Source: Streptomyces sp. WMMB303
Lineage (GTDB): Bacteria; Actinomycetota; Actinomycetes; Streptomycetales; Streptomycetaceae
Assembly: GCF_029351045.1 (NCBI RefSeq)
Contig: NZ_JARKIN010000001.1
Location: forward strand, 1,388,001-1,452,000
Reading direction: 5' to 3'
DNA length: 64,000 nucleotides
The translations under genes were made by a program, and so were the position numbers. Under the pieces are notes generated by a model. That model did not search any database. It worked only from the letters and a program-made list of their open reading frames with translations, and was not told the origin of the DNA. Positions 26,697-35,663 of the stretch are shown here, piece after piece; the first letter of the stretch is position 1, and the number at the start of each line of letters is the position of its first letter.

Positions 26697-27991
26697 ACGG
26701 GTGTCACCTCGCTGGGCGTGGGCGGCTGTTCCCGCCGGGCGGCGGGACGCCGGCCGGGGAAGTAGGCGGGGGCCAGCACCCGTCGGCGCAGCGCGGGGCT
26801 CGCGTCGAGCGCCCGGTAGACGGCCCGGCGCAGCGCTGTCGCGGCAGGCGCCGTGAGCGCGAACATCCGCTCCTGCCGCAGTTGGAGCGCGCGCGAGCGG
26901 CGCACCTCCGGCGCACGGCGCTGCTGGAAGAGGTCCAGGGCGGTGCGCAGGGCGCGGCCGCGGGCCCGCCGGTCGCGGCCCAGCGCCTCGGCCGCCAGCG
27001 GCGCGAGCACGTCCGCGTCGGCCAGCGCGTGATTGACGCCCTGACCGAGTACGGGTGAGAGGGTGTGCGCGGCGTCGCCGACGAGGACGACGCCGGGCGC
27101 CGACCAGCGCGGCACCTCGGCGGTGAAGATGTCCAGCAGCGCCGTGTCCGACCACGCCCGCAGGCTGCCGTGGGCCGCTTCCCCGGCCTCCGGGGCCAGC
27201 CGGCCGATGCGGGCGCACAGCAGGTCGAGGCCGCCCGCGCGCAGCTCCCGCAGCCCGCCCTTGGGGATGTTGAGGCCGACTCGGACGGTGCCGTCCGCGC
27301 AGGGCAGGAACAGGCCGTGGCTGTCCCCGGCGATCCGCACCCGGTAGACGCGGCGGTCCCAGTCGGCGGGGAAGGGCAGCTTCAGCCACACCACGTCGCG
27401 CTCCAGCGGCCGGTGCCGTACCCGCTCCTGGAGGCCGCTCAGCCGGCGCACGGCGCTGTAGCGGCCGTCCGCGCCGACGGTCAGCGGCGCCTCGACCCGC
27501 ACCGTGCCGGTGGGGGTGCGCGCCCACACGCCGGTCACGGCCGGGCCCTCGAGCAGGAGCCCGACCGCGGTGGCGGGCTCCAGCACCGTGCAGGAGCCCG
27601 GCTGCCGGGCGGTCTGCTCGGCGAGCGCCGCCAGCAGCGCCTCCTGCGGCAGTTCGGCGGGGTGCCGGTAGCGGTAGGGAAAGTCGGCGAACCGCAGGTC
27701 GAGCACGCGGCGGCCCGCATCCCGGATCTCCAGCCGGTCCACCCGGTGGGCGGTACCCCGTACCCGCTCCCAGACGCCGAGTCGGTCCAGCAGCCGCACG
27801 CCGTCCGGTGAGACGGACTCGCCGCGGAAGGCCGGGCCCGCGCCGCGTGCCGGGTCGCGCTTCTCCAGCAGCACGACGTCCACGCCCAGCCGAGTCAGCG
27901 CCAGCGCCAGGGCCCGGCCGCCGGGGCCGCCGCCGACCACGCACACGTCGGCGCTCAGCGCGCTCCCTCCTGCTGTCTCCTCACTGCGCAC
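26693..27991 (-). CDS. FAD-dependent aromatic monooxygenase / halogenase-like oxidoreductase
   Basis: A 432-residue flavoprotein. The FAD-binding GGGPGGRALALALTRLGVDVVLLEK lies near the N-terminus, the D-G motif is VGADGRYSAVR near residue 172, and the second FAD contact is GDAAHTLSPVLGQGVNHALADAD near residue 305. These are the three signatures of the PHBH-type class A family. No halogenase W-x-W-x-I-P motif is visible, so hydroxylation is more likely. The GTG at 27991 overlaps the PPTase 3' end by 11 bases. It is coupled downstream to the hydrolase. Confidence 0.9.
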   Translation of the reverse strand: MRSEETAGGSALSADVCVVGGGPGGRALALALTRLGVDVVLLEKRDPARGAGPAFRGESVSPDGVRLLDRLGVWERVRGTAHRVDRLEIRDAGRRVLDLRFADFPYRYRHPAELPQEALLAALAEQTARQPGSCTVLEPATAVGLLLEGPAVTGVWARTPTGTVRVEAPLTVGADGRYSAVRRLSGLQERVRHRPLERDVVWLKLPFPADWDRRVYRVRIAGDSHGLFLPCADGTVRVGLNIPKGGLRELRAGGLDLLCARIGRLAPEAGEAAHGSLRAWSDTALLDIFTAEVPRWSAPGVVLVGDAAHTLSPVLGQGVNHALADADVLAPLAAEALGRDRRARGRALRTALDLFQQRRAPEVRRSRALQLRQERMFALTAPAATALRRAVYRALDASPALRRRVLAPAYFPGRRPAARREQPPTPSEVTPV

Positions 27992-28850
27992 GGTTCCCCT
28001 CCCCTGTCCCGTCCACCAGCGCGGCGATGAGGCCGTCGTCCAGCATGGTGGCGGCCGCGGTGTCGCTGGTGTCGCCGAAGCCGGCGTCGAAGTGGGCGAC
28101 GCTGACGGTGTAGGCGCGGTCCACCAGGCAGGTGTGGAAGGTCCATTCGGCGCCGGTGCCCGGTTCCCCGTCGGGCCGCAGCACCTGCACGTTGCGGTCC
28201 TGCGGGCTGAATCCGAACTCGGTGAAGCGGAACCGCATGCCCTGTCCGATGGCCTTGCTGTACGCCTCCTTCAGGGTCCACAGCCGCACCAGTGCCGCGT
28301 TGCGCCGCTCCTCGGCGATCTGCGCGAGGGCGCTGCGCTCGTACGGTGTGCAGACCTGCTTCTCGGTGCCCAGGCCCAGCATGGGGCGGTCCCTGGCCTC
28401 GGCGTCCACCCCGATCCAGCCGCGCCGGGTGAGGCCGACGAGCAACAGGTTCTCGGTGTGGCTGAGGCTGATGTCGATCTGGTCCAGGCCGCGCAGATAG
28501 GGGCGGCCACCTGGCTTGTAGGCGAGCTCGACCGTCTCGGGTGCGGCCTCGACGACCGCGCAGGCGACGTGTTTGAGCAGCAGCCTGGACGCCACGAAGC
28601 GGGCCCGGACCTGCGGATGGCCCATCGCCCGGAAGCGGGCGTGGTCCCGGCCCAGCAGCGGGCGCAGCCGCGGGTGGTCGAGGTCGGCGGGCAGCCACTC
28701 CGGCAGCCGCCCGTACACGACGACGCTGCCGTGCCGCGCGACGGCGTCACGGACCCGCTCCCAGGGTCCGTGCGGTCCGTTCATCCGCACCGGCCGGGCG
28801 AACGGCTCCGCCGTCCTGCCGTCCACCGCGGGACCCGAGGTGATCACCAT
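27981..28850 (-). CDS. Sfp-type 4'-phosphopantetheinyl transferase
   Basis: A 289-residue PPTase, slightly longer than usual. The substrate-binding H-x-E block is in SLSHTENLLLVGL, the Mg site is IGVDAEA near residue 150, and the catalytic WTLKEAYSKAIGQGMRF lies near 195. It would convert the apo carrier domains at 28957, 32259 (C-terminal) and 35288, and perhaps the type II ACP, to holo form. A cluster-borne PPTase next to a free ACP, FAAL and KS-AT-ACP suggests the module is self-contained. Confidence 0.95.
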   Translation of the reverse strand: MVITSGPAVDGRTAEPFARPVRMNGPHGPWERVRDAVARHGSVVVYGRLPEWLPADLDHPRLRPLLGRDHARFRAMGHPQVRARFVASRLLLKHVACAVVEAAPETVELAYKPGGRPYLRGLDQIDISLSHTENLLLVGLTRRGWIGVDAEARDRPMLGLGTEKQVCTPYERSALAQIAEERRNAALVRLWTLKEAYSKAIGQGMRFRFTEFGFSPQDRNVQVLRPDGEPGTGAEWTFHTCLVDRAYTVSVAHFDAGFGDTSDTAAATMLDDGLIAALVDGTGEGNRAQ

Positions 28851-28956
28851 GCCGGCCCTCCAGCCACGTCGCCGCGTCGTCGCGCGTCCACCGCGCGGTG
28901 GCCCGCCGGGCCCGCCGCGCGGATGCCCGGCGGCGCCTGCCGGGCGGTCGGCGTGC

Positions 28957-29184
28957 TCACGCGGTCACCGCCGCGGACCAGATGTCGTGCAGGCTGCGCG
29001 CCTGGAGTACGGCGTCCACCGGCACGGGACGGTCGAGTGTCCGCTCCAGCAGCCCGATCAGCCGTAGCAGGTGCACGGAGTCCCACCCGGCCAGCTCGCT
29101 CAGTTCGAGCTCGGCGTCGGCGGGTGCCAGCGCCGTGCCGAGGTGGGTGTTGGCGAGCTCGATCAGCTCCTCGACGGTGCGCAT
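28957..29184 (-). CDS. Free acyl carrier protein (FkbH partner)
   Basis: A 75-residue carrier protein with the phosphopantetheine site GWDSVHLLRLIGLLE (Ser near residue 36). It starts at ATG 29184 behind GGAGGTGGAGGA and overlaps the FkbH-like gene by 22 bases. That linkage is typical of the ACP loaded with a glyceryl group by FkbH-family enzymes. Confidence 0.92.
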   Translation of the reverse strand: MRTVEELIELANTHLGTALAPADAELELSELAGWDSVHLLRLIGLLERTLDRPVPVDAVLQARSLHDIWSAAVTA

Positions 29185-31211
29185 TCCTCCACCTCCGCTC
29201 CGTCCACGGCCGGCTGTGCGGCGCGCGCGTCGGTCAGTCGCAGCCGCAGCGTGATGTGCCCGGGGACCGGGGGGAGCGTCCGGAGCGGATGCGCGAACCG
29301 CACCTCGCCCGCGCCGCCGGTCTCCGGGTCGGTCTCCGGGCCGTCAGCGCGGCCGGCCCCCGCCGCGGTGCCGGTGGCCGGGCCGGGCGCGGTGCCGGAG
29401 CGGGCTCCGGGGCCGCTGACGGTACGGAATCCGTGCCGAGGGCACAGCGTCCGCACGGCCGCGTTGGCCCGGGTGGGGCGCCAGACGGCGTGCACGGCGG
29501 TCAGCCCGGCCTCCCGCGCCGCGGCCAGCAGCCCGCCGAGCACGGCCTCCTCGATACCGCGGCCCAGCACCCGGCAGCTCAGCAGCAGGTTCTCCACCCA
29601 CAGCCGGTTGCCGGCGATATGCGCGACGACGGCACCGACCACGCCCTCGTCGCCGAACCGGTCGGCAGCCCGCACCGCGAGCACCGCGGCGCCGGACGCG
29701 GCGGCGCGCTGCCGCACCTGCTCGGCGCTCAGCCGCTCCCCGGTCAGGTTGAACCGGTTGGTGCGCAGGGTGAGCTGGGCCAGCCGGGCCAGTTCGTGTT
29801 CCCGGGCGGGCGCGACCTCCACCCGCAGCTCCAGGGTGCCGAGAAAGGCGCGGTGGTCGGCGGAGGCGGCCTCCGAGTGCGCCCGCGCCGCGCGCCGCGC
29901 ATAGCGCACCGGCCGGAGCCGGTCCTCGTCGGTGAGCGCCGGGGTGTCGAACCAGCCGTCCGCGAGCAGGCGTTCGGTGTGCAGCGCGGGCTCCGCGTCC
30001 AGCTCGACCACGGCGGCGCCGGGCACTCCCGCGCGCACGCTCTCCCGCTCGAAGGGCGTGTCGTCGGCGAAGACGACCGCCTCCGGGGCGAGGCCCAGCC
30101 GCTCGGCGACGGTGCGCACGCCCTCGGCCTTGGAGCCCCAGTCGGCGACCACGGTCGCGAAGTCGTCCGGCCGGAGCGGGAACTCGGGGTGCTCGGCCAG
30201 GGCCCGCCGGACGTCTCCGGCGTCGTTCCGGCTGCAGACGGCGAGCAGCACACCCTGCGAGGCGAGCTGTTTGACGGTGCGCTGGAAGGCGCCGAAGGCC
30301 GCGCCGCGCAGCGTACCGGCCGCCGTGACGCGCTCGGGCCCGTCCTCGGCCAGCACGCCGTCCCACAGGGTGCCGTCCAGATCGAGCACCAGGCACTTCT
30401 TGGCCTCGCCGCGCAGCCCGCGGATCAGATGAGCGGCCTCGCGGGCGTAGTGGGCCAGCAGTTCGGCGGTGCAGTGCGCCTCGGCGTAGGCGCCCAGGCG
30501 CGGCTCGTCGGCGCGGACGCCCGCGCTGGTGACCGGCTCCAGGTCGAGGACGGCGAGCCCGGCGGACGGCCGGGCCATGTGCAGCAGGTCGGCGTTGAAC
30601 TGCTTCCAGAGACCACCGAGTTCGGCGCGCTGGGTGAGGGAGGTGAGCTGGTGGGTGAAGCGGCGCAGCAGCGGCACGGTGTTCAGCACCAGGGTCGCTC
30701 CCCTCGGCGCGGAGGCCGCGTGCGCCTGGGCCAGTTCGCCGAGCACCTTGCGCTGACGCTCCGCGGCGACGCTGACCTCGAGCGGCTGCCACGGCGCCTC
30801 GACCTTGTCCCAGACGGTGAGCGGGTCCAGCACGCACAGGGTGACCTCGGGCGCGTGCGCGTAGAGCGCAGAGCCCGGGTCGGCCAGGTCGCCCAGGTAA
30901 CCGCCGCTGCCGCACACCCGGGTACGGGCCAGGACGCCGTGCCGGGCCAGCTGCGCGGTCAGTGCGGGCACCACCTCCCCGACCGTGCCCCGCCCCGTGA
31001 CAGCGACGCGGACGACGGGGGTGTCCGGGTGGTGGGCGAGCACCCCCTCGGGGTCGAGGGGGGCGAGCACCCGGCCGGCGAAGTCGAACGCGTCCCGGTC
31101 CGCGGCGGCCAGCAGTTCCCGGACGGCCGGGTACTCGGCCGCGAGCCTGCCCCGGGCGTGCAGGGTGCGCAGTGTGGCGCCCGGGGGCGGTGCGGGGTCT
31201 CGGTCAGGCAT
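29163..31211 (-). CDS. FkbH-like HAD-family glyceryl-ACP synthase
   Basis: A 682-residue protein, long for the family. Its centre has the HAD-IIIC signature KKCLVLDLDGTLWDGVLAEDG near residue 285, then LLAVCSRND and FADDTPFERESV. A GNAT-like C-terminal part has the family block LTLRTNRFNLTG and LLLSCRVLGRGIEEAVL. FkbH proteins take 1,3-bisphosphoglycerate, dephosphorylate it and load glyceryl on an ACP. The N-terminal ~260 residues form the SGNH-like FkbH extension. It overlaps the KASIII stop by 8 bases. No O-methyltransferase or hydroxyacyl dehydrogenase of a methoxymalonyl pathway is adjacent, which leaves a tetronate-type or free glyceryl use. Confidence 0.92.
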   Translation of the reverse strand: MPDRDPAPPPGATLRTLHARGRLAAEYPAVRELLAAADRDAFDFAGRVLAPLDPEGVLAHHPDTPVVRVAVTGRGTVGEVVPALTAQLARHGVLARTRVCGSGGYLGDLADPGSALYAHAPEVTLCVLDPLTVWDKVEAPWQPLEVSVAAERQRKVLGELAQAHAASAPRGATLVLNTVPLLRRFTHQLTSLTQRAELGGLWKQFNADLLHMARPSAGLAVLDLEPVTSAGVRADEPRLGAYAEAHCTAELLAHYAREAAHLIRGLRGEAKKCLVLDLDGTLWDGVLAEDGPERVTAAGTLRGAAFGAFQRTVKQLASQGVLLAVCSRNDAGDVRRALAEHPEFPLRPDDFATVVADWGSKAEGVRTVAERLGLAPEAVVFADDTPFERESVRAGVPGAAVVELDAEPALHTERLLADGWFDTPALTDEDRLRPVRYARRAARAHSEAASADHRAFLGTLELRVEVAPAREHELARLAQLTLRTNRFNLTGERLSAEQVRQRAAASGAAVLAVRAADRFGDEGVVGAVVAHIAGNRLWVENLLLSCRVLGRGIEEAVLGGLLAAAREAGLTAVHAVWRPTRANAAVRTLCPRHGFRTVSGPGARSGTAPGPATGTAAGAGRADGPETDPETGGAGEVRFAHPLRTLPPVPGHITLRLRLTDARAAQPAVDGAEVEECAPSRS

Positions 31212-32262
31212 CGGGCGCCTCCACGGTGAAGCCGGCCCGGATCCACTTGCTGGACTCCACGGAGAGGACCAGGGCGCGCTGAGCGGGGGTGAGCAGCGGG
31301 AGCAGGCGGTCGAGCTGGTGGAGGACCAGCGCGTTGCCGGTGTTGCCGGTCTCCGCGACACAGGAGACCGGCTCCCACTCGAGCCCGCGGCCCAGCTCGC
31401 TCGTGATCCGCTCGGTCATCCGGCCGCCGAGTTGCGGCGGCAGCAGATAGTCGACGGTCTCGGGGGGCCAGTCCGCCGCGGTCAGCAGCGCGTCCCGCAG
31501 CTCGCGGGCCAGCTGCGGCACCCGCTGCTCGACGGCTTTGTAGTCCTCGCTCACCGGCGTGCGGGGGGCCGTGCCGGACCGCAGATCCGCGGCGCCGAAC
31601 CACTCGACGCGCTGCCCCGGGGGGAGTCCGAGCCCGGCCAGCCGGTGTTCGAGGTGGGTGAGCGCCGCCCGGGCGCCGGGCCGCGGCCTGCCGCTGACGA
31701 CGGCCGCGCCCGCGCCGTCACCGAACAGCACATAGTTGACCAGCGCGGCCGGTGGCAGGTCCCGGAAGTCCTGGCCCAGGTCCAGGTGCTTGCTGCACAC
31801 GTCGCCGCCGACCACCAGCCCCAGCCCGGCCGGTCCGAGCGACAGCAGGGCGCGGGCCACGGCGAACGCCTGGACCGCGCCGCCGCACCCGGACTGGAGC
31901 TGGTAGGCGGCGGCTCCTTGGATCCCCAGCCGGTCGGCCAGCAGGGCAGCGGTGCTGGGCATCAGCGCGTCCGGGGTGGCGGTCGCCAGCACGATGAAGC
32001 CCACCTCGGACGGGTCCGCACCGGAGTTGGCCAGGGCCCGGTCCGCCGCGTCGGTGCACAGGTCCTCCAGCGTCCAGCGCGCCCGGCCGGTGTCCAGGTC
32101 GACGGCGAAGTGCCGGGTCCGGGTGCCGATGAACGTCTCCACCCAGGCGGACGGGATGCCGAGGCGGTCGGCGAGCCGGTCGTTGCCGACCGGCTCGCCG
32201 GGCAGCGCCGTTCCGGTGCCCAGCAGGTGCACGGGCGGCGGGCACGCGCCGGGGGGTCTCAC
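31204..32262 (-). CDS. KASIII (FabH)-like acyltransferase/condensing enzyme lacking catalytic His
   Basis: A 352-residue KASIII-fold protein. The acyl-carrying Cys is intact (LQSGCGGAVQAF, Cys126), as is Asn307 in ETGNTGNAL. The His block, V-P-H-Q-A-N in FabH, is L-P-P-Q-L-G (274-279), so the catalytic His is Pro276. Decarboxylative condensation is therefore unlikely by the standard mechanism. Relatives of this fold act as acyl shuttles or in C-O/C-C ring closure, for example in tetronate assembly next to FkbH and ACP. GTG 32262 overlaps the PKS stop (GTGA). The FkbH-like gene follows immediately. Confidence 0.9.
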   Translation of the reverse strand: MRPPGACPPPVHLLGTGTALPGEPVGNDRLADRLGIPSAWVETFIGTRTRHFAVDLDTGRARWTLEDLCTDAADRALANSGADPSEVGFIVLATATPDALMPSTAALLADRLGIQGAAAYQLQSGCGGAVQAFAVARALLSLGPAGLGLVVGGDVCSKHLDLGQDFRDLPPAALVNYVLFGDGAGAAVVSGRPRPGARAALTHLEHRLAGLGLPPGQRVEWFGAADLRSGTAPRTPVSEDYKAVEQRVPQLARELRDALLTAADWPPETVDYLLPPQLGGRMTERITSELGRGLEWEPVSCVAETGNTGNALVLHQLDRLLPLLTPAQRALVLSVESSKWIRAGFTVEAPDA

Positions 32263-35200
32263 ACGGCCGCCGGTGCCGGTAGGCCGCGCAGATACGCGAC
32301 GAGGGAACCGATGCTCACCAGGCCGGAGATCATCTCGGGCAGCGACAGTTCGCCCAGTTCGGGAAAACGCATCTCCAGGCGGTACTTGAGCTCCATCAGC
32401 ATCACCGAGTCGAAGCCCAGGTCGTCGTAGAAGCGCACGTCCTCGCCGAGTTCCTCCGGCGCGCTGCCGGTGATCTCGGCCACCACGGCGCGGACCCCGG
32501 CCCCGAAGTCCGGCGCCGCGCCGGACGGCTGCGCGCCACGGGGCTGCCCGGGCGTGCCGTCCGGGTGGGTGCCGAGGCCGGGCCCGGCGTCGTCGGCCGA
32601 CGGTACCGGGGCGGGGGCCGGGGGCGGCTGCCGCCAGGAGCGCCACCGGGTGGCGAAGACGTGCGGTGTCATCCGTACGGTGCGCCGGTCGGCGGCGGCG
32701 TACAACCGCTCCCAGCGCGGGTCGAGGCCGTCCTCGTACAGCCGGGCCACCACTTGGGCGAGGTCCCGCTGACCGGAGTCGGCGGTGCGGCAGGGGGTGA
32801 GCAACGGAAGACCGCGTGCGGCACCGATCCGGCGCAGCAGCCCGGCCAGGACGGGCTGGGGGCCGATCTCCACGAGGTGTGTGGGCAGGTCGGCGCACAG
32901 CGAGCCGGCGGCGTCCGCGAACCGGACGGTCGCCGTGATCTGCGCCGTCCAGTACGCGGCGTCCGGTGCGGCCCCCTCGGGCAGCGGTGCGCCGTGCACC
33001 GTGGAGTGGAACGGGATGCGCGGCGGCGCGGCGGGCAGGCCCCCGGCGGCGTCCGCGAAGGCGTCCACCACCGGCTCCATCAGCGGCGAGTGGAAGGCGC
33101 GCGTGACGGGCAGCGGGGTGCAGCCGAAGCCGCGCCGCGCCAGCCGCTCCCGGACCCGGGCCAGGCCCGCCAGGGTGCCGGAGAGCACGGTGGCGCCGGG
33201 AGCGTCGACGGCTGCGACCGCGCACCGCGGCTCTGTCCCGACGGCGGCCTGCGCCTCCGCGGCGGGGGCCCGGGTCGCGAGCATCCCGCCGCCTTCGGGC
33301 AGCGCCTCCATCAGCGCGCCGCGCCGGGCCACCAGGCGGGCGGCGTCGGCCAACTCCAGCGCTCCGGCGAGCACCGCGGCCGCGAACTCGCCGACGCCGT
33401 ATCCGAGTACCGCACAGGGCCGTACCCCCAGCTCGCGCAGGCAGGCGGCCAGCGCGTACTCGACGGCGAACAGCGCGGGCTGGGCGAGGCCGGGGCGGTG
33501 CACGCGGGCGGTGCGTGACAGGAGCAGCTCGTGCACCGGATCACCGGTCCAGGGGCGCAGCACGGCCGACGCCTCCCGCAGAAAGCCGCGGTAGAGGGGG
33601 GAGCCCGCGTACAGCGCGGCTGTCATACCGGGGTGCTGGGAGCCCTGGCCGGCGAAGACGAAGGCCACCGCGGGCTCTTCGGAGGGGGCGGCCCGGTCCG
33701 GTACGGTCTCCGCCGCGGCCCGCAGCGCCCCGGCCAGCTCCCGCGGGGTGCCGGCCACCGCGGCGAACCGGACCGGCCGTTCGGCCCGTACCCGGTTGCT
33801 CGTCCGGCACAGCGCCGCCACGTCCCGCTCCGGCAGGGACTCGGCCGCGGCAGCCTGGACGCGGAGGTTGTCGCGCAGCGCGTCCGGGGTGTCGGCGGAG
33901 AGGGTGAACACCCCCGCGGAGTGTGGCTCCTCGGCCGCCGGTCTCGGCTGCTGCGGCTGTTGCGGCGGCGGCCCCAGGACGAGGTGTGCGTTGGTGCCGC
34001 CCATGCCGAAGCTGGAGACGCCGAGGCGGTGGTCGGGCCCGTGGGCGGCCAGCCCCAGCGGCTCGGTCAGCAGCTCCATCCGCCGCCGGGCCAGGCCCAG
34101 TCGCTCGTTCTCGGCACCCGCGGCCGGTCCCGGCGGCACGATGCCGTGGTGCACCGCCAGCACCGCCTTCACCAGCCCCGCCATCCCCGCGGCGCCCTCG
34201 GTGTGGCCGACGGCGCCCTTCGCGGAGCCGACCGCGAGCGGCGCCGTGCGGGGGCCCTGGCGGGCGCCCAGCGCGTCGTCGAGCGCGAGCACTTCGATGA
34301 GGTCGCCGAGGGCGGTGCCGGTGCCGTGCGCCTCCACGTACCGGATCTGCCCGGGCTCGGCGCCCGCGCGCAGCCGCGCGGCGGTGACCACGTCCCGCTG
34401 CGCGGCGCGGTGCGGTGCCATGATGCCGTTGCTGCGGCCGTCCTGGTTGACGGCGCTGCCGTGGAGCACGGCGTAGACCGGGTCGCCGCGCCGCACCGCT
34501 TCGTCCAGCCTGCGCAGCACCAGTACGCCCACGCCCTCGCCGCGGCCGATGCCGTCGGCCTCGGCCGCGAACGGTTTGCACCGGCCGTCCGCGGCGGCGA
34601 GTCCGGCCTGCCGGTAGATCCGGTCCAGCGCGGTGCCGATGACGATGTTGACGCCGCCGGCCAGTGCCAGGTCGCACTCGTCGGCCTGCAGCGCGGTGCA
34701 TGCCAGGTGCACGGCCACCAGCGACGAGGAGCAGGCGGTGTCCACGGCGAGGCTGGGGCCACGCAGGTCGAACTGGTAGGCGAGCCGGTTGGCCAGCATG
34801 GAGCGCCCGCTGCCGGTGCCGGTGCGCGGGGTGATCCCGGCCGGGTCGGCCAGCGCCAGCCGGGCCCAGTCGTCGCACATCGCTCCGACGTAGCTGCCGG
34901 TGCGGCTGCCCGCCAGCCGGGACGGCGGCAGTCCGCTGTCCTCGACCGCCCGCCACGCGCACTGCAGCAGCAGCCGCTGCTGCGGGTCCATGGCGGTCGC
35001 CTCGGCGGTGGGGACGCCGAGGAAGCCGGGGTCGAAGGCGTCGGCGTCGGCCAGGAACGCGCCCGGCGCCGCACCCCGGAAGCGGGAGGGCGGCGGGGCG
35101 CCGACGGCGTGCGTGGTGCCGTTCAGCAGCCGCCAGTACCCGGCCGGGTCGGGGGCCCCGGGGAAGGCGCAGTCCAGGCCGACCACGGCGACGGCCCGCG

Positions 35201-35285
35201 GGTTCGCGCCGGGCGGCGGGGCCCCGGTCGCGGCGTCCGGCTGCGGCGCGGCGGCCTGGTGGGGCGCGGCGTCCTGAGGGGGCAT
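32259..35285 (-). CDS. Type I PKS module, KS-AT-ACP, with inactive AT
   Basis: A 1008-residue module. The KS (about 30-435) is complete: DTACSSS (Cys185), EAHGTGT (His320) and KGAVGHTEGAAG (His361). The AT (about 540-830) keeps FAGQGSQHPGM and AFHSPL (malonyl-type), but the nucleophile elbow G-H-S-x-G-E reads G-Y-G-V-G-E (628-633), with Gly630 in place of Ser. The ACP at the C-terminus has LGFDSVMLMEL (Ser960). There are no KR, DH or TE domains. ATG 35285 is preferred over GTG 35291 because GGAGG lies 7 bases upstream of the ATG. It needs extender loading in trans, or the KS uses a ready acyl/glyceryl-ACP. Confidence 0.95.
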   Translation of the reverse strand: MPPQDAAPHQAAAPQPDAATGAPPPGANPRAVAVVGLDCAFPGAPDPAGYWRLLNGTTHAVGAPPPSRFRGAAPGAFLADADAFDPGFLGVPTAEATAMDPQQRLLLQCAWRAVEDSGLPPSRLAGSRTGSYVGAMCDDWARLALADPAGITPRTGTGSGRSMLANRLAYQFDLRGPSLAVDTACSSSLVAVHLACTALQADECDLALAGGVNIVIGTALDRIYRQAGLAAADGRCKPFAAEADGIGRGEGVGVLVLRRLDEAVRRGDPVYAVLHGSAVNQDGRSNGIMAPHRAAQRDVVTAARLRAGAEPGQIRYVEAHGTGTALGDLIEVLALDDALGARQGPRTAPLAVGSAKGAVGHTEGAAGMAGLVKAVLAVHHGIVPPGPAAGAENERLGLARRRMELLTEPLGLAAHGPDHRLGVSSFGMGGTNAHLVLGPPPQQPQQPRPAAEEPHSAGVFTLSADTPDALRDNLRVQAAAAESLPERDVAALCRTSNRVRAERPVRFAAVAGTPRELAGALRAAAETVPDRAAPSEEPAVAFVFAGQGSQHPGMTAALYAGSPLYRGFLREASAVLRPWTGDPVHELLLSRTARVHRPGLAQPALFAVEYALAACLRELGVRPCAVLGYGVGEFAAAVLAGALELADAARLVARRGALMEALPEGGGMLATRAPAAEAQAAVGTEPRCAVAAVDAPGATVLSGTLAGLARVRERLARRGFGCTPLPVTRAFHSPLMEPVVDAFADAAGGLPAAPPRIPFHSTVHGAPLPEGAAPDAAYWTAQITATVRFADAAGSLCADLPTHLVEIGPQPVLAGLLRRIGAARGLPLLTPCRTADSGQRDLAQVVARLYEDGLDPRWERLYAAADRRTVRMTPHVFATRWRSWRQPPPAPAPVPSADDAGPGLGTHPDGTPGQPRGAQPSGAAPDFGAGVRAVVAEITGSAPEELGEDVRFYDDLGFDSVMLMELKYRLEMRFPELGELSLPEMISGLVSIGSLVAYLRGLPAPAAV

Positions 35286-35287
35286 CG

Positions 35288-35653
35288 TCACACCTCCGGT
35301 GGTCCGTCGGGGCGGGCGGGTCCGCCGCGCGCGTACTCGTCGGCCAGGCAGCGGGCCAGCGCTTCGACCGTCGGGTGGTCCCAGGCGACGGTGGGCTCCA
35401 TGAAGAGCGCGAACTCGTCCTCGATGTCGCCGTAGAGGCTCAGTGCGGCCACGGAATCCAGCCCGTACTCCGCGAAGGGCGTGCGCGGGTCGATGTCCCC
35501 GGCGGGTCGGCCCAGGAACTCCGCGAGGCGGTCGGTCAGCCATCGCGCGAACTCGCGCTCCCCCAGGTCCGCGGGGAGCGCCGCCCGGGTCGGGCCCGGT
35601 GGACGGCTCCCCGGCGGATCCGGGACCCGGGCCCCGGTCGGTTGCGGCATCAT
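35288..35653 (-). CDS. Acyl carrier protein upstream of KS-AT-ACP
   Basis: A 121-residue protein with a Pro-rich N-terminal tail of about 30 residues and a carrier domain with EYGLDSVAALSLYGDIE (Ser near residue 66) followed by P-T-V-A-W-D-H-P-T-V-E-A-L-A, typical of PKS-type ACPs. The stop overlaps the PKS gene region (3 bases before its ATG). It is the likely acceptor for the acyl chain activated by the FAAL and oxidised by the two dehydrogenases. ATG 35653 or 35650 may be used. Confidence 0.93.
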   Translation of the reverse strand: MMPQPTGARVPDPPGSRPPGPTRAALPADLGEREFARWLTDRLAEFLGRPAGDIDPRTPFAEYGLDSVAALSLYGDIEDEFALFMEPTVAWDHPTVEALARCLADEYARGGPARPDGPPEV

Positions 35654-35663
35654 GGCATGCTCC

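Noticed and set aside
29163-32262. Methoxymalonyl-ACP pathway
   Set aside because: FkbH and ACP are present, but no O-methyltransferase or 3-hydroxyacyl dehydrogenase was found, and the PKS AT is inactive.
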